7,548 nt of DNA from Deltaproteobacteria bacterium UBA6930 (lineage in GTDB: Bacteria; Myxococcota_A; UBA9160; UBA6930). Within the stretch, counting starts at the first letter, position 1; each line of letters opens with the position of its first letter. Shown here piece by piece: positions 1-7,108 of this stretch. The notes under the pieces are model-generated. The model was not told where the DNA came from. It did no database searches and saw nothing but the letters and a program-made list of their open reading frames with translations. The stretch is from positions 1,038-8,585 of the forward strand of contig DKAI01000095.1 in assembly GCA_002450755.1 (NCBI GenBank). Reading direction: 5' to 3'. The translations under genes and the position numbers were made by a program.

Positions 1-1175
1 AAATCGTTAACAATCACATAAGAAATCTTATCTTTTAAGGCTAAGCCAATTTTCTCCGCAGCTTCGCCATACAAGATAGCTTCCCGAGCACGAGTCTGAG
101 CGACAAGTGCTAAATCGGAAAAATCCGTACCCTTATCTCTACCTCCAGCAATCCAAATTAATGGACCTCGCGTAAGCTCGATAGCTGTTTTAGCAGCAGC
201 TGGATTTGTTGCCTTCGAGTCATCAATGATTTCCACACCGTTCACAAGTTGAGTTCTTGTCCTTCGATGTGGCAAGGGATCGAAAGCGTCAAGTTTATCA
301 AAAGCGTTTCTTGCGGATATGCCCAAACTTTCGAGTGCTAGTGTGGAGGCAAGAATATTTTCTACTGGAATTATTTCAGTAAATTTTTTAGAAATCTCAA
401 ATTTGTCTGAGGAATTTTGTCCAGAGATAGTAATTTTATGGTCTCTCATATAACTATTAGGAATATTTAGCGAAGAATAGATCTCCTTTTTTCCAAATCG
501 GAGTTGAACTGCATCACCTTCTTGAGCCAGCCGATCGCAAAGTCTGTCATCCACGCTTGTTATCGCTGTATCGTTTTTGGTTTGTTTGTGAAACATTCTC
601 GCTTTCATTCGAGCATAGTTTTGGAACGTGCCATGTCGGTCAAGATGGTCTTCGCTGAGGTTTAGTAAAATTCCAACTGATGGGCAAAAGTGCTCCACAG
701 TTTCAAGTTGAAATGAAGAAACCTCTAAGACAGCAAAATCCAGATCATCTGCAAGTAAGTTTAGAGCCGGAACGCCAAAATTCCCGCCTGCCTTAGCCCG
801 GTGACCCAAAGAGCAGAGCAAGTCCGTAATTAATTTAACAGTCGTTGATTTTCCATTTGTTCCAGTTACAGCAATAATCGGGACGTTGAGCTCTCTGAAA
901 GAGAGCTCTATGTCGCCAAGGACTCTTCGTGCCTTTGCGTAAGTTTTTGGGTGTATACCGGGACTTGGGACTACTAAATCGAATGAGGAAATGTCGGGAG
1001 GTCTTCCCAAGACGATGTTCATTTCATGAGGTAAGCCGCTCAAAGAGCAGTTTTCGTTTTGGTCGTACCCGACCGTCTTGATTCCCATGTTCGCAAAAAA
1101 ATTGGCCGCGGATTTTCCGGTTTTTCCGAGGCCCATGATCAATACGTTTTTCGGCATCGGCGAACTGTTCTTCAT
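1..1175 (-). CDS. murD: UDP-N-acetylmuramoyl-L-alanine--D-glutamate ligase (MurD), 3' end cut off by the window
   Basis: Cytoplasmic ligase that adds D-glutamate to UDP-MurNAc-L-Ala using ATP. I translated 391 residues before the left edge; the family is about 440-460 long, so roughly the last 50-70 residues are missing. An N-terminal Rossmann-like start (MGLGKTG, residues 14-20) precedes the P-loop VTGTNGKSTT (103-112, Lys109). LEVSSFQLE (150-158) carries the magnesium-binding Glu, LNLSEDHLDRH (171-181) the conserved His, and Lys191 in YARMKARMF is the probable carbamylated lysine. DDSKATN (318-324) and WIAGGRDKG (341-349) are the C-terminal domain signatures specific to MurD. The ATG start shares ATGA with the mraY stop and has no Shine-Dalgarno of its own, so it is probably translated by ribosomes finishing mraY. 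A second ATG at codon 7 is possible but less favoured. No frameshift or lost key residue is seen. Identity is near certain. Confidence 0.97.
   Translation of the reverse strand, partial: MKNSSPMPKNVLIMGLGKTGKSAANFFANMGIKTVGYDQNENCSLSGLPHEMNIVLGRPPDISSFDLVVPSPGIHPKTYAKARRVLGDIELSFRELNVPIIAVTGTNGKSTTVKLITDLLCSLGHRAKAGGNFGVPALNLLADDLDFAVLEVSSFQLETVEHFCPSVGILLNLSEDHLDRHGTFQNYARMKARMFHKQTKNDTAITSVDDRLCDRLAQEGDAVQLRFGKKEIYSSLNIPNSYMRDHKITISGQNSSDKFEISKKFTEIIPVENILASTLALESLGISARNAFDKLDAFDPLPHRRTRTQLVNGVEIIDDSKATNPAAAKTAIELTRGPLIWIAGGRDKGTDFSDLALVAQTRAREAILYGEAAEKIGLALKDKISYVIVND
888..908. repeat. Perfect 8-bp inverted repeat inside murD
   Basis: GAGCTCTC (888-895) and GAGAGCTC (901-908) are exact reverse complements separated by 5 bases, so mRNA or single-stranded DNA could form a hairpin. 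It encodes MurD residues ELSFREL, between the N-terminal domain and the P-loop. There is no following T-run, so it is not a terminator on either strand. Confidence 0.6.
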
Positions 1176-2245
1176 CTGAGTTTTAGCGATGAGAGAGCAA
1201 TTAGAGCTAGCACGGTTGAAATAATCCAGAAACGAACGACGATCTTCTGCTCCGCCCATCCAGCTTTTTCGAAGTGGTGGTGAATAGGAGCCATCAGGAA
1301 CACCCGCTTTTTAGTGAGCTTGAAGGAGACTACTTGTATCATAACGGACAACGCTTCCAGAACGAATACTCCTCCTACTACCATCAATAGAAATTCCTGT
1401 CGTATAACTACTGCCATCGTACCTAGGGCCCCCCCCAAGGCTAACGAACCTACATCACCCATGAAAAGCTGGGCGGGGTATGTATTGAACCACAAAAAAC
1501 CCAGCCCTCCTCCGACGAGTGCACCGCAAACGATCGCGAGCTGTCCGCTTCCTGGGACATGCTTGATAGCGAGGTAATCCGCAATAACTGCATGGCCCGC
1601 TGCATAAGAAAGGATTAGGAATGTTCCGGCTGTAATCATCACGGGGCCGATAGCTAGCCCGTCGAGTCCATCAGTCAGGTTTACAGCGTTGCTCGACGCT
1701 ACTATGACCAATGCGGCCAAAGGTACGTAAAAAAGACCGAGATTCGGGGTGAAATTTTTAAAGAAAGGAACAGAAAGCTCTTTGTCAAAGCTGGGATCGG
1801 TATATATAAGAATAGCTACCCCAAGGCCCAGAGCGAATTGCCATAAAAGCTTGGTTCGAGCCGAGATCCCTGCGCTGCTCTGTTGCTTAATTTTTAGAAA
1901 ATCGTCTATAAAACCCAGCATTCCGTAGCTTATCGTCAGGGCTATCACGATCCAGACTGCTCGGCTGGTTAGGTTTGCCCATAATAAAACAGAAACACAA
2001 AGGGACAGGAGGATGAGTAGTCCACCCATCGTTGGAGTGCCTTCTTTGGCTTGGTGGTCAGGTCCGATTTTTCGAATCGGTTGTCCAATCCGCATTTTCG
2101 CCAGTGCTCGGATTAGGGGAGGGCCTACTAAAAGCGAAATAAGAAGAGCTGTGAGCGTGGCGGCTGCTGTTCGGAAAGTGATGTAGCGAAACACGTTAAA
2201 AATTACGTGCTGATCCGCCATAGGAGCCAGAAGGTGATAAAGCAT
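1172..2245 (-). CDS. mraY: Phospho-N-acetylmuramoyl-pentapeptide-transferase (MraY)
   Basis: Inner-membrane enzyme that transfers phospho-MurNAc-pentapeptide from UDP to undecaprenyl phosphate, making lipid I. It has 357 residues, against about 360 in E. coli. Hydrophobic stretches fit ten transmembrane helices, near 26-46, 74-92, 97-113, 134-149, 170-187, 198-218, 235-254, 263-282, 286-308 and 336-354. Family motifs are all present: EGTPTMGG (68-75), GFIDDFLK (111-118) with the Asp114-Asp115 pair, NLTDGLDGLA (189-198) with Asp192, FMGDVGS (261-267) with catalytic-site Asp264, and the triple-histidine loop PIHHHFE (320-326). The ATG follows a good AAGAGG ribosome site at 8 nt spacing, and a non-coding gap of 67 nt separates it from murF. 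The stop overlaps murD in ATGA. The sequence includes an 8-base G run on the coding strand (1429-1436), in frame. The wording near both ends recalls former deltaproteobacterial MraY proteins, from memory. Confidence 0.98.
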   Translation of the reverse strand: MLYHLLAPMADQHVIFNVFRYITFRTAAATLTALLISLLVGPPLIRALAKMRIGQPIRKIGPDHQAKEGTPTMGGLLILLSLCVSVLLWANLTSRAVWIVIALTISYGMLGFIDDFLKIKQQSSAGISARTKLLWQFALGLGVAILIYTDPSFDKELSVPFFKNFTPNLGLFYVPLAALVIVASSNAVNLTDGLDGLAIGPVMITAGTFLILSYAAGHAVIADYLAIKHVPGSGQLAIVCGALVGGGLGFLWFNTYPAQLFMGDVGSLALGGALGTMAVVIRQEFLLMVVGGVFVLEALSVMIQVVSFKLTKKRVFLMAPIHHHFEKAGWAEQKIVVRFWIISTVLALIALSSLKLR

Positions 2246-2253
2246 CGGCTAAG

Positions 2254-2259
2254 CCTCTT
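2254..2259 (-). promoter_or_regulatory. Shine-Dalgarno of mraY
   Basis: On the minus strand AAGAGG lies 8 bases before the mraY ATG at 2245. It is the only well-formed and well-spaced ribosome site in the window, and mraY is the only complete gene here that does not touch or overlap its upstream neighbour. Independent initiation of mraY follows as an inference. Confidence 0.75.
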
Positions 2260-2263
2260 TTAC

Positions 2264-2282
2264 TAGGCACCAGTTAGGCACC
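2264..2282 (-). repeat. Short tandem repeat GGTGCCTA x2 upstream of mraY
   Basis: The octamer GGTGCCTA (minus strand) occurs at 2282-2275 and again at 2271-2264, a period of 11 bases. The GCCT in either copy is complementary to the AGGC that overlaps the mraY ribosome site (2256-2253), so a weak 4-bp pairing could mask it. A stem that short may mean nothing. Confidence 0.5.
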
Positions 2283-2312
2283 TCAACGCGAGAGTTCCTT
2301 AAGTATCAGTTA

Positions 2313-3728
2313 TTAGCTGCTTCTGACAAGGTATTCGACCAAACGCTCCATTTGCATAGAACGAGATCCCTTTATTAGGACCCAATCATTCTCTCGAAGG
2401 GCTTCTCTGATTGATTCTCCCAGCTTTTTGAGGTCTTTCGAGATCATAATTTGTTGACTGGACATACCGTTAGCAAGGGCGCCAGCCCTTACCTTTTCAG
2501 CCCAGTCACCGATTAAGAATAAAAGGGACATACCTAGTTCGGCTGCTAGCTCCCCGCTTTTTCGATGTGCCTCTGGTGAGGCGCTGCCTAGTTCTCCCAT
2601 GTCACCTAGAACTGCAATTCCGCGATTACTGGTCTTAAGCCGAGTAAGGCTCGTTAGTGCGTTTCTTACTGATTGTGGATTTGCATTATATGCGTCATGG
2701 ATCAGGCAGATGTTGTTATCGAGAAGGATTTTCTCCATTCTTCCGCGAGGTGGTTCATATCTATGAAATCCCTCTTGGATCTGCTCCAGGGTAACCCCCG
2801 CTGCGATTGCCCCGGCGCTAGCGGCGAGGGAATTGATCACGGTGGATTCTCCAAGTCCCTTAATCTTGACATTTTGGCTTCCACGATCGGTGACAAGATT
2901 GTACGAAAATCCATAGCCACCTAAGGATTCCACATCTCGGGCCATAACTTCGGCGGCGTTCTCGTGACCGAAAGTGATTGTTCTTCCTAAGCAGCGTTCT
3001 GATTGAGACATTACAAATGGGTCATCTGCGTTGAGAACTGCAGTGGAATCAGGGCCCAAGTTGGCTACCAAATCACCTTTCTCTTTGCTTATTTCTTCTT
3101 GGGATCCAAGATGTTCGATGTGTGCTGTACCAATATTTGTAATGATACCGATGTTGGGTTTAGCTATTTTAGCAAGTGGAGCAATTTCTCCCCGATGATT
3201 CATCCCGATTTCGATGACTGCGTACTCATGGTCACTTCGTCGAGAGAGCAAAGTTAGGGGCACTCCGAATTGATTGTTTAGATTTCCAGACGTTTTTAAG
3301 CAGGGAGAGTCGACACCGAGTATTGATGCACACATTTCTTTCGTCGTGGTTTTTCCATTGCTTCCAGTTATTGCTACTAAGGTACCGGAGAAAGATTGCC
3401 TATGTCCCTTTGCAATGTCGCCAAGAGCTTTAGTTGTGTCCCTAACGGCAATAATTGAACATTTTCGAGAACTCTCTGGTAATTTTCCACGTTGAGAAAT
3501 CAGAAGGCCGGCAGCCTTCTTATCCATCGCCTCGCTCAGAAAATTATGGGCGTCATATTTGTTTCCTCGAATAGCTACAAAAAGTGCTCCTTCGCGAAGA
3601 GATCGTGTGTCTATTGAAGTTGCGTTAAATGTAGTGTTTTCACTTCCTTGGATTTTATTTCCCCCAGTCCAAGTCAAAATATCTCGTGTAGTGAATTCTA
3701 TGCTCAACCTGTTCTTCTCAAAATTCAT
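2313..3728 (-). CDS. murF: UDP-N-acetylmuramoyl-tripeptide--D-alanyl-D-alanine ligase (MurF)
   Basis: Cytoplasmic ligase that adds the D-Ala-D-Ala dipeptide to UDP-MurNAc-L-Ala-D-Glu-meso-DAP, completing the pentapeptide that MraY uses next. It has 471 residues, slightly longer than E. coli MurF (452). The N-terminal substrate domain has the TSIDTRSLREGALFVAI block (37-53). The P-loop is ITGSNGKTTTKEM (120-132, Lys126). GNLNNQFGVP (148-157) and IEIGMNHRGEIA (172-183) are typical of MurF, and Glu173 is the metal ligand. GTAHIEH (200-206) has the conserved His203, and Lys217 in SKEKGDL is the probable carbamylated lysine. HDAYNANP (344-351) and AVLGDMGELG (372-381) mark the C-terminal domain and distinguish MurF from MurD and MurE. 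The ATG directly abuts the murE stop (TAAATG) and has no clear ribosome site, so coupling to murE is likely. Confidence 0.98.
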   Translation of the reverse strand: MNFEKNRLSIEFTTRDILTWTGGNKIQGSENTTFNATSIDTRSLREGALFVAIRGNKYDAHNFLSEAMDKKAAGLLISQRGKLPESSRKCSIIAVRDTTKALGDIAKGHRQSFSGTLVAITGSNGKTTTKEMCASILGVDSPCLKTSGNLNNQFGVPLTLLSRRSDHEYAVIEIGMNHRGEIAPLAKIAKPNIGIITNIGTAHIEHLGSQEEISKEKGDLVANLGPDSTAVLNADDPFVMSQSERCLGRTITFGHENAAEVMARDVESLGGYGFSYNLVTDRGSQNVKIKGLGESTVINSLAASAGAIAAGVTLEQIQEGFHRYEPPRGRMEKILLDNNICLIHDAYNANPQSVRNALTSLTRLKTSNRGIAVLGDMGELGSASPEAHRKSGELAAELGMSLLFLIGDWAEKVRAGALANGMSSQQIMISKDLKKLGESIREALRENDWVLIKGSRSMQMERLVEYLVRSS

Positions 3729-5258
3729 TTAAAGAACTTTCTGTTTCAACGCCTGTCGCGCTTCTTCTCGATCATCGAAGGGAAAACGCTTCGAGCCAAT
3801 AATCTGATAATCTTCATGTCCTTTTCCTGCGATAACAACGATATCTTTAGGATTTGCTAAGGAGACAGCGGCTACGATTGCATCTTTTCGATTCGATACT
3901 TTTGTATATCCAGTCTGACAAGAAAGTAACTCGGAACGCTCGTAGAACTTCGATGCCTGGAGCCCTGTTTCAACATCTCTTAAGATGATTTCAGGATCCT
4001 CGTTTCGAGGATTATCGCTTGTAAGAAGGGCAATATCGGCATTCTCGGCTACAACCCTTCCCATTATCGGCCGTTTGGAACGATCTCGGTCTCCCCCGCA
4101 ACCAAAAACTACGATCAGGCGTCCTGCGCTCAGGGGGCGTAAGGTCGAAAGCAGTTTCTTGAGTGCATCAGGAGTGTGTGCATAATCTACAAATACCCGT
4201 GGTTGGTAGTCTTTAGATTCTATGCGTTCTAGTCTTCCTGGGACCTGGGGACACTTAGCAAGACCTTGTTTAATAATTGCATTAGGGATATCCAGTGCGA
4301 AAGCGATACCTATCGCAAGAAGCGAATTCTCAACATTGAAAGCTCCTATTAATGGAACACTAACCTCAAAAGAACCAGCCGGGGTAAATACTTCCATTTC
4401 TGTGTTGTCAGGTCCACAAGTGTATTGTTTGCAAAATACGTCGGCCTCAGATTTTCTTGATTTAGAAATCTTTATGGTGCTTGCATCTTTTTGAGCTACG
4501 GCTTCGACAAAATCGAGAGTATTTAATTCCGTAATGTTGATGACTGCGATTCCACCTTTACAGAGATAACGTTTAAAGAGTAGCTTCTTTGCTTCTGAAT
4601 AGTTTTTCATGTCTCCGTGAAAATCGAGATGATCCTGGCTAAGGTTCGATATTGCTGCGATCTGAAAATCACATCCTGTAACGCGTCCAAGTGCTAATCC
4701 ATGAGACGAAACTTCCATCACCACGGAATCAACGTCACGATTTTTCATTCTTCGAAGTGTTCGTTGAATTTCTAAGCTTTCTGGTGTCGTGTTAATATTT
4801 TTCAATTTTTCGTTTTCGTATCGAGTTCCTAGAGTACCTATTAGACCAACCTTGCGATTTGCTTCTTTAAGAATAGTTTCGGTTAGTATACTTGTCGTAG
4901 TCTTGCCGTTGGTTCCGGTTATGCCGATTAAATCGAGCTCTCTCGTTGGAAATCCGAAGAAAGGTGCAGCAAGTTGAGCAAGAGCTAGTCGACTATTTGT
5001 TACTAACAAGGTAGGAATCCCTAAGCTCTTGTTGGGTTCCTTCTCGACGATAACTGCCCCAGCTCCTGCCAATTTGGCTTGTTCAAGAAAAAAATGGCCG
5101 TCAGTTTCACTTCCTGGGATAGCGACGAACAGATCTCCGGGGGATACATGTCGCGAATCACATTGAATCCCACGGAGATGTTTTGAGCTGGGTTCGTTAC
5201 ACACCCACCTGGGGCTCAGCTCATTTTTGAGTAGTGCCGGTATATCAGAAAGTTTCAC
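3729..5258 (-). CDS. murE: UDP-N-acetylmuramoyl-L-alanyl-D-glutamate--2,6-diaminopimelate ligase (MurE), GTG start
   Basis: Cytoplasmic ligase that adds the third stem residue to UDP-MurNAc-L-Ala-D-Glu. It has 509 residues, near the usual 490-500. The N-terminal domain contains CDSRHVSPGDLFVAIPG (33-49). The P-loop is ITGTNGKTTT (113-122, Lys119), followed by INTTPES (155-161) for uridine-substrate binding. MEVSSHGL (181-188) and LSQDHLDFHG (206-215) are typical of MurE, and Lys224 in YSEAKKLLF is the probable carbamylated lysine. The C-terminal domain has YAHTPDAL (359-366), FGCGGDRDRSKRP (385-397), DNPR (415-418) and GKGHE (478-482). DNPR plus GKGHE is the known signature for meso-DAP rather than lysine. 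The start is GTG, sharing its first G with the ftsI stop (TAGTG); MKLSDIPALL fits the family N-terminus and no alternative start lies upstream. No Shine-Dalgarno is visible, so it probably depends on coupling. Confidence 0.98.
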   Translation of the reverse strand: MKLSDIPALLKNELSPRWVCNEPSSKHLRGIQCDSRHVSPGDLFVAIPGSETDGHFFLEQAKLAGAGAVIVEKEPNKSLGIPTLLVTNSRLALAQLAAPFFGFPTRELDLIGITGTNGKTTTSILTETILKEANRKVGLIGTLGTRYENEKLKNINTTPESLEIQRTLRRMKNRDVDSVVMEVSSHGLALGRVTGCDFQIAAISNLSQDHLDFHGDMKNYSEAKKLLFKRYLCKGGIAVINITELNTLDFVEAVAQKDASTIKISKSRKSEADVFCKQYTCGPDNTEMEVFTPAGSFEVSVPLIGAFNVENSLLAIGIAFALDIPNAIIKQGLAKCPQVPGRLERIESKDYQPRVFVDYAHTPDALKKLLSTLRPLSAGRLIVVFGCGGDRDRSKRPIMGRVVAENADIALLTSDNPRNEDPEIILRDVETGLQASKFYERSELLSCQTGYTKVSNRKDAIVAAVSLANPKDIVVIAGKGHEDYQIIGSKRFPFDDREEARQALKQKVL

Positions 5259-7108
5259 TAGGGTGTGTCCAGAGTTTGGAACGAGGTCAACGTTGGCGTG
5301 CCCAATTGTGTGCTGTGGGTACGGAAGTTCGCTTCTTGATTATGCCCTCGACGACTGAACTCGTCGCTAACGATGGTTGCGAATAGTGGTGCAGCAACTG
5401 AGCCCCCTGATCGCAATTCTCCTTGTGGATCATCAATCATAATGATACTCACGAGAGTATCTTTTTCGATAGTTGCAAAACCGATAAACCAGGCGATTTG
5501 ACTATTGTCGCTGTACCGCTTTTCTGCTGCATCGTACTTTTGGGCCGTACCAGTCTTCCCCGCAACCTTAGCTCCAGGAATGTTCGCTTGTTGCCCTGTA
5601 CCACCCTCTACTACAGCTTCCAGCATGTCGACAACGCGCTCGGCGATTTCTGGCTGAATAATGCGCTTCGCAGCTCCCATTGGTTCTTGCCTCCAATCCT
5701 CTCCTGGTCGTCTTCGTGCCTTTATGAAACGGGGTTCTCTCCAGACGCCTCGATTGGCGAGAACTCCAGTAGCTACAGCGAGTTGGAGGGGGGTCACGTT
5801 TACACCATTTCCGTGCGATATGGAGGCGTGGTCGGATTCCTTCCAATTTCGCCAATGTCGGAGTAAACCTGCGGATTCATCTGGTAAGCCCGCTCCGGTC
5901 TTCTTTCCAAAACCGAAACTTTCGAGGGTCTTAAAGTGTTTCTGTGCGCCAAGTTTGAACCCAATTTTAGCGGCTCCAATATTACTGGAAAATCTGAGAA
6001 TATCGGTCACGGATAGAAAACCGTGAGCAGTTGAATCCTTTATAAGCTTGCCCGGAATTTGTTTCTCGCCCTGTTCACAATCGAAAGCCTCTGAATCTTC
6101 GATAGCGCCTTCCTGGAAAGCCCCGGCAACAAGAAAGGGTTTGAGGGTTGAGCCTGGTTCGAATGCATCTGTCCATGCTCGAGCTCTAGTGAGAGGGTAG
6201 TCAACTTTTCTGAATTCGTTGGGATTAAACGAAGGATATTCTGCCATTGCGACTATGGAACCGTTACTTGGCTCCATCAAGATCGCAATTCCTCCAAGAG
6301 CGTTAGTTTCTTGAATTTTCGTAGCGAGCGCCTTTTCAACGTTAGCCTGCGAGCCTGCGTCCAGAGTCAAACTGATGTCCCCACCTAACGCGAGTTCTCG
6401 TCTTACTCGACCTTGAACGAGAGCTCGCCTTTTGCCATCACGTTCAAACGAGACACTTTGAGCTTTCCCTCTTAGCCAGTGATCTTCTAAGCGTTCAATT
6501 CCGCGTTTTCCTTTGCCATCAATATTAGTAAATCCCAAGACTTGGGCGCCCAGTTCTCCAAAGGGGTATTTCCTTCGGGGTTCATGCATTACTGTTACCC
6601 CAGGAAGGTTCGCATCTCGGACTGCTTGGGCTAGGTCATCTTCTACCCATCGCTTGATCAGTACAACGCGCTTAGTCTTCGATATTCGTTCAAGGATTTG
6701 ATTCGATTCCTCTTTCAACAACGAAGAAAGTTTTTCGGAAAATCTTCTCCGATCAGAAATTTCAGCGACATCTACCTGAATAGTGGGTGATTTGACACTA
6801 ACGACAAGTTCAGACCCATGCCGATCGAGTACTGAACCTCGTCCCGCCTCTAGTTTGCTACTCGCAAGCGTCTGAGTCTTACCACGGGAGGTGCTTCTTT
6901 CCTCAAAGAATGAGAGATATGAGGCACGAAAAGCTAGGGCAATAAAAGGGAGAAAAACGCAAGCGGCGGTTAAGCGAATTCGGGCTTTTGTTTTTTCTAT
7001 TGCGCTTTTACGCGATGATTTTGGCTTCGCCTTAGAAACGGATCGAATTCTTTTGGATCTCGTCTCACGAGCCCTTACCACGGAGTTGTTCTTTCGAATT
7101 CTTTTCAT
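5258..7108 (-). CDS. ftsI: Septal peptidoglycan D,D-transpeptidase (FtsI / PBP3, class B penicillin-binding protein)
   Basis: Cross-links septal peptidoglycan in the periplasm as partner of the glycosyltransferase FtsW; the target of division-blocking beta-lactams. It has 616 residues, against 588 in E. coli. A basic cytoplasmic tail (1-45, 19 Lys/Arg, only two acidic residues) precedes one membrane anchor at about 47-66. The PBP-dimer domain begins with the GRGSVLDRHG block (89-98) and continues to about 240, with FGELGAQVLGF (183-193). The transpeptidase domain (about 245-585) has all three active-site motifs: STLK (320-323, nucleophile Ser320), SSN (374-376) and KTGT (518-521). SHGNGVNVTPLQLA (431-444) matches the family block, though HGN is an uncommon spelling. 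There is no PASTA repeat, which argues against a spore-type or Gram-positive relative. The ATG overlaps the ftsL stop as TAATG; a weak AAAAGG lies 9 bases upstream. The last 30 residues are hydrophilic and unlike anything I know. Confidence 0.96.
   Translation of the reverse strand: MKRIRKNNSVVRARETRSKRIRSVSKAKPKSSRKSAIEKTKARIRLTAACVFLPFIALAFRASYLSFFEERSTSRGKTQTLASSKLEAGRGSVLDRHGSELVVSVKSPTIQVDVAEISDRRRFSEKLSSLLKEESNQILERISKTKRVVLIKRWVEDDLAQAVRDANLPGVTVMHEPRRKYPFGELGAQVLGFTNIDGKGKRGIERLEDHWLRGKAQSVSFERDGKRRALVQGRVRRELALGGDISLTLDAGSQANVEKALATKIQETNALGGIAILMEPSNGSIVAMAEYPSFNPNEFRKVDYPLTRARAWTDAFEPGSTLKPFLVAGAFQEGAIEDSEAFDCEQGEKQIPGKLIKDSTAHGFLSVTDILRFSSNIGAAKIGFKLGAQKHFKTLESFGFGKKTGAGLPDESAGLLRHWRNWKESDHASISHGNGVNVTPLQLAVATGVLANRGVWREPRFIKARRRPGEDWRQEPMGAAKRIIQPEIAERVVDMLEAVVEGGTGQQANIPGAKVAGKTGTAQKYDAAEKRYSDNSQIAWFIGFATIEKDTLVSIIMIDDPQGELRSGGSVAAPLFATIVSDEFSRRGHNQEANFRTHSTQLGTPTLTSFQTLDTP

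Larger units (their letters stand above)
2246..2312 (-). other. Only intergenic gap: murF-mraY spacer
   Basis: These 67 bases are the only sequence in the window not covered by a gene. They hold the mraY ribosome binding site at the left end and a short imperfect tandem repeat in the middle. I see no convincing promoter: TTGAGG followed 18 bases later by TAAAAG is a poor sigma-70 match. I also see no stem with a following T-run that would act as a terminator. Confidence 0.7.

Noticed and set aside
1059..1283. Plus-strand frame spanning the murD/mraY junction
   Set aside because: Fully covered by murD and mraY on the other strand, with no domain and no visible ribosome site of note.
2262..2291. 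Possible internal promoter before mraY (TTGAGG, 18 bases, TAAAAG on the minus strand)
   Set aside because: Both hexamers match the sigma-70 consensus poorly, and the sequence is explained equally well by the tandem repeat and ribosome site. I do not claim a promoter.
3729..5258. Lysine-type or bifunctional MurE, or a MurE-MurF fusion
   Set aside because: The DNPR and GKGHE motifs indicate meso-DAP. A TAA stop separates murE from murF, so the two are adjacent but not fused.
2313..5258. murE and murF as a recent tandem duplication
   Set aside because: They share the Mur ligase fold and P-loop, but each has its own family-specific motifs and little other similarity. This is the ancient paralogy known across bacteria.
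5568..5855. Second minus-strand frame of 95 codons inside ftsI
   Set aside because: Out of frame with the clearly real ftsI reading; Arg/Ser-rich text with no motif is a typical frame-shifted shadow.
5423..5866. Open plus-strand frame of 147 codons opposite ftsI
   Set aside because: It lies wholly inside ftsI, whose transpeptidase motifs occupy the other strand. The translation shows no family motif, and its composition is what an antisense frame of a real gene gives.
5661..6026. Open plus-strand frame of 121 codons opposite ftsI
   Set aside because: Antisense to the conserved transpeptidase domain, overlaps another antisense frame, and lacks any recognisable domain.
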